Shown here: positions 6,334 to 9,462 of the stretch, in pieces | Layout: each line of letters begins with the position of its first letter | Position numbering within the stretch: position 1 is the stretch's first letter | Origin: Lachnospiraceae bacterium UBA3772 | GTDB taxonomy: Bacteria > Bacillota > Clostridia > Lachnospirales > Lachnospiraceae | NCBI GenBank assembly: GCA_002371025.1 | Contig: DFFQ01000072.1 | Span: forward strand, 1 to 9,462 | Length of the DNA: 9,462 bases | Direction of reading: 5' to 3' | The notes under the pieces: generated by a model | Seen by the model: the letters and a program-made list of their open reading frames with translations, nothing else | Databases searched by the model: none | What the model was told of the DNA's origin: nothing | Position numbers and translations under genes: made by a program

Positions 6334-7242
6334 ATGCTTGACGTATGTCTACTGGGCACAGGTGGTATGATGCCACTGCCTTACAGGGCACTTACATCGC
6401 TTATGGTAAGGTATAACGGAAGTACAATAATGATAGATTGCGGAGAGGCAACACAGATTGCTGTAAGAAGAAGCGGATGGAGTTTTAAGCCCATAGACCT
6501 TCTTCTTATAACCCATTTCCATGCGGATCATATAAGTGGTCTGCCGGGACTTCTTCTTACCATGGGAAATGCAGAAAGACGTGAGCCTCTTATAATAGCT
6601 GGACCAAAAGGAATTGAAAGGGTGGTAAACAGTCTTAGGGTTGTGGCACCTGAACTTCCATTTGAGATTAAATTTATAGAGCTTTCAGAAAAAGAAGAAG
6701 ATATAGATATGCTGGGGCTTAAGATAAAGGCTTTTAAGGTTAATCATAATATCACATGTTACGGTTATTCTATTGAACTTGAAAGAAAAGGTAAATTTGA
6801 TGCTGAAAGAGCAAGGGCCTTAAATATACCGCTTAAGTGCTGGAATCCACTTCAGAAGGGGAATGAGGTAACATTTGAAGGGGTTACTTATACCAGTGAT
6901 ATGGTAATGGGACCGGACAGAAAGGGTCTTAAGGTTACTTACTGTACAGATTCAAGACCGACAGAAGCAATCGTAAGCAATGCCAAGGGTTCGGACCTTT
7001 TCATATGCGAAGGCATGTATGGTGATCATGAAAATGATTACAAGGCTAAGGATAAGAAGCATATGACTATGTATGAGGCGGCTGAAATGGCAAGGGAAGC
7101 GGATGTAAGTGAAATGTGGCTTACCCACTATTCTCCTTCCATGGTGAAGCCTCAGGAATACGAAGATGAAGTAAAGAAAATATTCCCTCGCACGGTTATT
7201 GCAAAGGACAGGGAATTAAAGGAGCTTAAGTTTGATGAGTGA
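6334..7242 (+). CDS. rnz: Ribonuclease Z-family metallo-beta-lactamase-fold hydrolase
   Basis: A 302-residue metallo-beta-lactamase-fold protein closest to tRNase Z, the endonuclease that removes 3' trailers from tRNA precursors. The metal-binding set is complete: HFHADH at 61-66 (His61, His63, Asp65, His66), His138 (VNHN), Asp206 (YCTDSRP), His243 ([10 protein letters not shown], the RNase Z-type motif) and His265 (LTHYSP). The N-terminus LLGTGGMMP and the segment [18 protein letters not shown] also fit. The region that carries the tRNA-binding Gly-Pro motif in Bacillus RNase Z instead reads [13 protein letters not shown] (164-176), so tRNA binding may differ. GAGAG at 6321-6325 is the likely ribosome binding site, eight bases before the ATG. 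The gene overlaps tsaD by eight bases. The fold and family are secure; true tRNase Z activity is likely but not proven, so the symbol is tentative. Confidence 0.85.
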   Translation: MLDVCLLGTGGMMPLPYRALTSLMVRYNGSTIMIDCGEATQIAVRRSGWSFKPIDLLLITHFHADHISGLPGLLLTMGNAERREPLIIAGPKGIERVVNSLRVVAPELPFEIKFIELSEKEEDIDMLGLKIKAFKVNHNITCYGYSIELERKGKFDAERARALNIPLKCWNPLQKGNEVTFEGVTYTSDMVMGPDRKGLKVTYCTDSRPTEAIVSNAKGSDLFICEGMYGDHENDYKAKDKKHMTMYEAAEMAREADVSEMWLTHYSPSMVKPQEYEDEVKKIFPRTVIAKDRELKELKFDE

Positions 7243-8254
7243 TGTAAAGATACTTGGAATTGAATCTTCCTGCGACGAAACAGCAGCGGCTGTTGTAGTT
7301 AATGGAAGAGAAGTTCTTTCAAATGTAATATATTCTCAGGTGCCAACGCATACACTTTATGGTGGTGTTGTGCCGGAGATCGCATCAAGACAGCATGTTG
7401 AAAAGATAAATCAGGTTATAAGAAAAGCACTTAGTGATGCGGATACAAGATTAGAAGATTTAGATGCCATTGCAGTTACATACGGACCTGGTTTAGTAGG
7501 CCCTCTTCTTGTAGGAGTTGGAGCTGCTAAGGCTATAGCTTATGCAAAAAATATCCCTTTAGTAGGTGTTAATCATATTGAAGGGCATATATCAGCTAAT
7601 TATGTAGATAATAAGGAATTAGAGCCTCCATTTATGTGTCTTGTAGCATCAGGCGGACATTCTCATATAGTAATGGTTAAAGACTATGGTGAATATGAAA
7701 TAGTTGGAAGAACTCATGATGATGCAGCTGGAGAGGCATTTGACAAGGTGGCCCGTGCCATAGGACTCGGTTATCCTGGAGGACCAAAGGTTGATAAGAT
7801 TGCAAGAGAAGGAAATCCTCATGCCATTGAATTTCCAAGAGCTGTAGTGGATGGATGTCCTTATGATTTTTCGTTTAGTGGACTTAAGTCAGCCGTCCTT
7901 AATTACCTTAACGGGGCAGAAATGAAACATGAAGAAATTAATAAGGCAGACGTGGCGGCATCATTTCAACAGGCCGTTATAGACGTGCTTACAGATCATA
8001 CAATAAAGGCGGCCAAAGACCATGGATTAAAGCAGGTAGCTCTCGCAGGTGGTGTTGCGGCAAATTCAGGCCTTAGAGAGTCTCTTAGGGCAGCGGCTGA
8101 GGCAAATGGAATGAAATACTATAATCCATCAATGATCCTCTGCACAGATAATGGAGCTATGATCGGTTCTGCCGGTTATTTTGAATATATGAAGGGGGTA
8201 AGATCTGATATTACCCTTAATGCTAATCCGAATTTAAAGATTGGAGAAAGATAA
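7235..8254 (+). CDS. tsaD: tRNA t6A transferase TsaD
   Basis: TsaD transfers the threonylcarbamoyl group from its AMP carrier to A37 of ANN-decoding tRNAs, working with TsaB and TsaE, which are encoded upstream. The 339-residue product starts [20 protein letters not shown], the classic N-terminus. The metal-binding HIEGH has its histidines at 114 and 118. The nucleotide-binding segments ASGGHSH (138-144), [22 protein letters not shown] and [11 protein letters not shown] (271-281) and the conserved CTDNGAMIG with Asp305 follow in the usual order. I chose ATG 7235, which overlaps the end of the preceding gene; a TTG three bases earlier is possible but adds only one residue. AAGGAG at 7219-7224 is the ribosome binding site. 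In many Firmicutes tsaD follows rimI directly; here the RNase Z-like gene lies between. ispD starts immediately after the stop. Confidence 0.97.
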   Translation: MSDVKILGIESSCDETAAAVVVNGREVLSNVIYSQVPTHTLYGGVVPEIASRQHVEKINQVIRKALSDADTRLEDLDAIAVTYGPGLVGPLLVGVGAAKAIAYAKNIPLVGVNHIEGHISANYVDNKELEPPFMCLVASGGHSHIVMVKDYGEYEIVGRTHDDAAGEAFDKVARAIGLGYPGGPKVDKIAREGNPHAIEFPRAVVDGCPYDFSFSGLKSAVLNYLNGAEMKHEEINKADVAASFQQAVIDVLTDHTIKAAKDHGLKQVALAGGVAANSGLRESLRAAAEANGMKYYNPSMILCTDNGAMIGSAGYFEYMKGVRSDITLNANPNLKIGER

Positions 8255-8941
8255 ATGGTATCTGCGATTGTGCTGGCCGCAGGCAGCGGAAGTAGAATGA
8301 AATCCAAAACTGCAAAACAGTTTATTCAGGTAGGGGAATATCCTCTTATTTATTATGCTTTAAAAACTTTTGAGGCGAGTATAGTTGACGAGATCATAGT
8401 AGTAACAAGAAAAGAAGACATCGAATATTTTAAGAAAGAGATTGTTGAAAAATATCATTTTAGTAAGGTCAGAAAAGTTGTGGCCGGCGGGAAAGAAAGA
8501 TACGATTCAGTAGAAAAAGGCATAATTGCAGCGGATAAGAGAAACAAGATCGTAATGATCCATGATGGTGCAAGACCATTCATTACTAATAAAATGATCC
8601 TTGATTCAATTTCTGAAACCAGAAGATGCAAAGCTTGTACTGTTGCGGTGCCGGTTAAGGATACGATAAAAGTTGTGGATAAGGATGGATTTGGCATTAG
8701 CACACCGGACAGAAGTACCCTTTATCAGATACAGACCCCTCAGACTTTTGACAGGGGAATATTGCTTGAAGCTTATGAGAGACTTAGAGCCTCGGGAGAT
8801 AAAGACATTACAGATGATACTATGATAGTGGAAAGATATTTAGACCATAAGGTTAAGACAATAGAGGGAAGTTATGAAAATATCAAAGTAACGACTCCGG
8901 AGGATATTTTAATAGCTTCTGCGCTATTAAAAAACAGGTAA
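8255..8941 (+). CDS. ispD: 2-C-methyl-D-erythritol 4-phosphate cytidylyltransferase IspD
   Basis: IspD joins CTP and methylerythritol phosphate to form CDP-methylerythritol, the third step of the MEP isoprenoid pathway. The 228-residue product has the nucleotide-binding motif LAAGSGSRM (7-15) with Arg14, and Lys21 in AKQF; these align with catalytic Arg20 and Lys27 of E. coli IspD. IHDGARPF (102-109), VPVKDTIK (132-139), QTPQTF (160-165) and NIKVTTPED (209-217) with Lys211 complete the family set. The DGARP and PVKDT signatures favour IspD over the related TarI ribitol-phosphate cytidylyltransferase, and no tar genes are nearby, although the two families are similar. There is no IspF fusion. 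The ATG comes directly after the tsaD stop, with GGAG at 8243-8246 inside tsaD as ribosome binding site, so translational coupling is likely. It is the last protein gene before a strong terminator. Confidence 0.93.
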   Translation: MVSAIVLAAGSGSRMKSKTAKQFIQVGEYPLIYYALKTFEASIVDEIIVVTRKEDIEYFKKEIVEKYHFSKVRKVVAGGKERYDSVEKGIIAADKRNKIVMIHDGARPFITNKMILDSISETRRCKACTVAVPVKDTIKVVDKDGFGISTPDRSTLYQIQTPQTFDRGILLEAYERLRASGDKDITDDTMIVERYLDHKVKTIEGSYENIKVTTPEDILIASALLKNR

Positions 8942-8946
8942 AGGAG

Positions 8947-8990
8947 TGGCACGAATTTTTGAATTTTAAAAAATAAAAATTGTGTGTCCA
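8947..8990 (+). repeat. Imperfect AT-rich inverted repeat after ispD
   Basis: TGGCAC plus AATTTTT (8947-8960) can pair with AAAAATT plus GTGTGTCCA (8975-8990), allowing small bulges. The AATTTTT/AAAAATT part is a perfect 7-bp match. It follows an AGGAG (8942-8946) that has no credible gene behind it. It has no following T run and is unlikely to be the main terminator. The function is unknown; it may be a 3' stabilising structure on the ispD mRNA. Confidence 0.4.
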
Positions 8991-8992
8991 AA

Positions 8993-9021
8993 TTGACAAT
9001 TATTCTTCACATTAATAAAAT
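8993..9021 (+). promoter_or_regulatory. Near-consensus sigma-A promoter facing a terminator
   Basis: A perfect -35 box, TTGACA (8993-8998), is separated by exactly 17 bases from TAAAAT (9016-9021), a five-of-six match to the -10 consensus. Initiation would be expected near 9028. The stem of a strong terminator begins at 9031, so any transcript would end after about 30 nt. Either it is fortuitous, or it makes a tiny RNA, or readthrough contributes to tRNA transcription. The boxes are seen directly; activity is inferred. Confidence 0.6.
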
Positions 9022-9030
9022 TAAAATAAG

Positions 9031-9056
9031 AATCGGAGGAAAACCTCCGATTTTTT
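9031..9056 (+). terminator. Intrinsic terminator of the tsaD-ispD transcript
   Basis: AATCGGAGG (9031-9039) and CCTCCGATT (9044-9052) form a perfect 9-bp stem around an AAAA loop. The T run spans 9051-9056. The A-rich stretch upstream (AAAATAAG) could pair partly with the T run, and the structure may also work weakly in reverse. It is the clearest terminator in the window and separates the protein genes from the tRNA unit. Confidence 0.95.
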
Positions 9057-9150
9057 AATACTATATATATAGAAGAAATGGCTTATTTCCACAAGATATT
9101 GGCGTAAAAAAAAGGAAATAAAAAAACTTAAAAAAAATTGTAAAAAAATG
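9057..9150 (+). other. AT-rich spacer upstream of the tRNA promoter
   Basis: I see no gene here. It contains a perfect 12-bp palindrome CTATATATATAG at 9061-9072, a weak hairpin GAAAT/ATTTC at 9075-9089, and several A runs at 9106-9148. The A runs immediately upstream of the -35 box resemble an UP element that would boost tRNA promoter strength (inference from composition). Confidence 0.4.
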
Positions 9151-9179
9151 TTGACAATAGGTTTCGACTTTGTTAATAT
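9151..9179 (+). promoter_or_regulatory. Strong promoter of tRNA-Ser
   Basis: A perfect TTGACA -35 box (9151-9156) is followed after 17 bases by TAATAT (9174-9179), directly preceded by TGT, an extended -10 element (TGn). A-rich tracts upstream may act as an UP element. Initiation is expected near 9186, about 43 nt before the mature tRNA. Confidence 0.85.
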
Positions 9180-9185
9180 AGTCAA

Positions 9186-9206
9186 TGTCGCTGATGAAAA
9201 GCGACA
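9186..9206 (+). other. Hairpin at the 5' end of the pre-tRNA leader
   Basis: TGTCGCT (9186-9192) and AGCGACA (9200-9206) form a perfect 7-bp stem with a 7-base loop, GATGAAA. The stem begins at the predicted transcription start. GTC (9181-9183) and GAC (9209-9211) could extend it across a 2x2 internal loop if transcription starts earlier. It could stabilise or guide processing of the precursor; the role is unproven. Confidence 0.55.
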
Positions 9207-9228
9207 CAGACAAGCGAATAATCGTTAT

Positions 9229-9317
9229 GGAGAGATATCGAAGTGGTCATAACGAGGCGGTCTTGAAAACCGTTTGAGGGCAACCTCACGTGGGTTCGAA
9301 TCCCACACTCTCCGCCA
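9229..9317 (+). tRNA. tRNA-Ser(UGA)
   Basis: This is a class II serine tRNA with a long variable arm, 89 nt including the encoded CCA. Acceptor strand GGAGAGA pairs with ACTCTCC, except for an A7-A66 mismatch at the inner end. The D stem is TCG/CGA. The anticodon stem GCGGT/ACCGT encloses loop CTTGAAA, giving anticodon TGA (9264-9266), which reads UCA and, by wobble, other UCN serine codons. The variable arm is TGAGG-GCAA-CCTCA. The T arm is GTGGG-TTCGAAT-CCCAC, the discriminator base is G, and CCA lies at 9315-9317. A36-A37-A38 is the usual MiaA (i6A) target, so the t6A enzymes encoded upstream are not expected to modify this tRNA. It has its own promoter and terminator. Confidence 0.96.
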
Positions 9318-9358
9318 AAGCGAAAATCCTGCCGCGCAAGTGGTGGGATTTTTGCTTT
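9317..9358 (+). terminator. Long terminator hairpin directly after tRNA-Ser
   Basis: The stem begins at the final A of the tRNA CCA. AAAGCGAAAATCC (9317-9329) pairs with GGATTTTTGCTTT (9346-9358) with one G-T wobble, and TGCCGC/GTGGTG extends it inward around a GCAA tetraloop. This totals 19 pairs, four of them wobbles. The shorter core ATCC...GGAT followed by TTTTTGCTTT looks like a classical intrinsic terminator. Confidence 0.85.
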
Positions 9359-9378
9359 GTATTATTCGTTTTTCAGTA

Positions 9379-9462
9379 TTAAATATTAAGTATTCATTAG
9401 AGGATTTTCTAAATGAATAATGAGTGCTTAAAACTTAAAAATGAATAATGGCGGTATCCGCT
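9379..9462 (+). repeat. AT-rich repeat region at the window edge, incomplete
   Basis: TATTCATT (9391-9398) is a perfect inverted copy of AATGAATA (9412-9419), and the similarity continues imperfectly to TTAA on both sides. AAATGAATAATG occurs twice as a direct repeat, at 9411-9422 and 9439-9450. The second copy runs into the GC-rich GCGGTATCCGC (9451-9461), a possible half of a larger palindrome cut by the window end. No gene is visible. It may be a dispersed intergenic repeat or MITE-like element, but no boundary or target duplication can be seen. Confidence 0.45.

Noticed and set aside
5042..8254. tsaB and tsaD as duplicated copies of one gene
   Set aside because: They are the two standard paralogues. 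TsaB lacks the HxxxH metal motif and has GPGSFTGLRIG, while TsaD carries HIEGH. Both are needed for t6A.
8255..8941. TarI (ribitol-5-phosphate cytidylyltransferase) instead of IspD
   Set aside because: The families are related, but the DGARP and PVKDT segments and a position directly after tsaD with no tar genes favour IspD.
8959..8976. Tiny TTG-initiated frame behind the AGGAG after ispD
   Set aside because: It encodes only five residues, with an uncommon start codon, in AT-rich sequence. There is nothing to support a real peptide.

Overview
The window reads as a chromosomal housekeeping region of a low-GC Gram-positive anaerobe, most likely a member of the Lachnospiraceae (Butyrivibrio/Pseudobutyrivibrio/Roseburia-type). 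This rests on the AT-rich sequence with AGGAGG-type ribosome binding sites, the secA-prfB pair, an IspD (MEP-pathway) gene, a CCA-encoding tRNA, and the protein sequences themselves. The genus assignment is inference. All genes lie on the + strand. No mobile element, CRISPR array, phage gene or defence gene was seen.

Region 1 (1-4044): the 3' end of secA, then prfB (release factor 2, with no programmed frameshift), hom (homoserine dehydrogenase) and lysC (aspartokinase with a strong internal start that could give a separate regulatory subunit). Short gaps suggest co-transcription. A stem-loop plus T-rich tail after lysC closes the unit.

Region 2 (4045-6230): a eukaryote-type dCMP deaminase, then tsaE-tsaB-rimI packed with 1-9 nt gaps. 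TsaE and TsaB are two of the proteins that make the t6A modification of tRNA. RimI is a protein N-acetyltransferase commonly found beside tsaB.

Region 3 (6231-9056): after a 103-nt gap come an RNase Z-family metallo-hydrolase, tsaD (overlapping it by 8 nt) and ispD (starting directly after the tsaD stop). A very clear intrinsic terminator follows. A near-consensus promoter lies just in front of that terminator and points into it, which is puzzling.

Region 4 (9057-9462): an AT-rich spacer, a strong extended -10 promoter, a structured leader, tRNA-Ser(UGA) with encoded CCA, its own long terminator, and an AT-rich tail with repeated and inverted motifs that runs off the window.

Much of the content concerns translation: termination (RF2), tRNA modification (TsaE/B/D), possible tRNA 3' processing (RNase Z-like) and a serine tRNA. 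Aspartate-family amino-acid synthesis, thymidylate precursor supply and isoprenoid synthesis share the transcripts. I see no convincing undescribed multi-gene system. The points worth a second look are regulatory: the lost RF2 frameshift, the internal lysC start, the promoter aimed into a terminator, and the tRNA leader structure.
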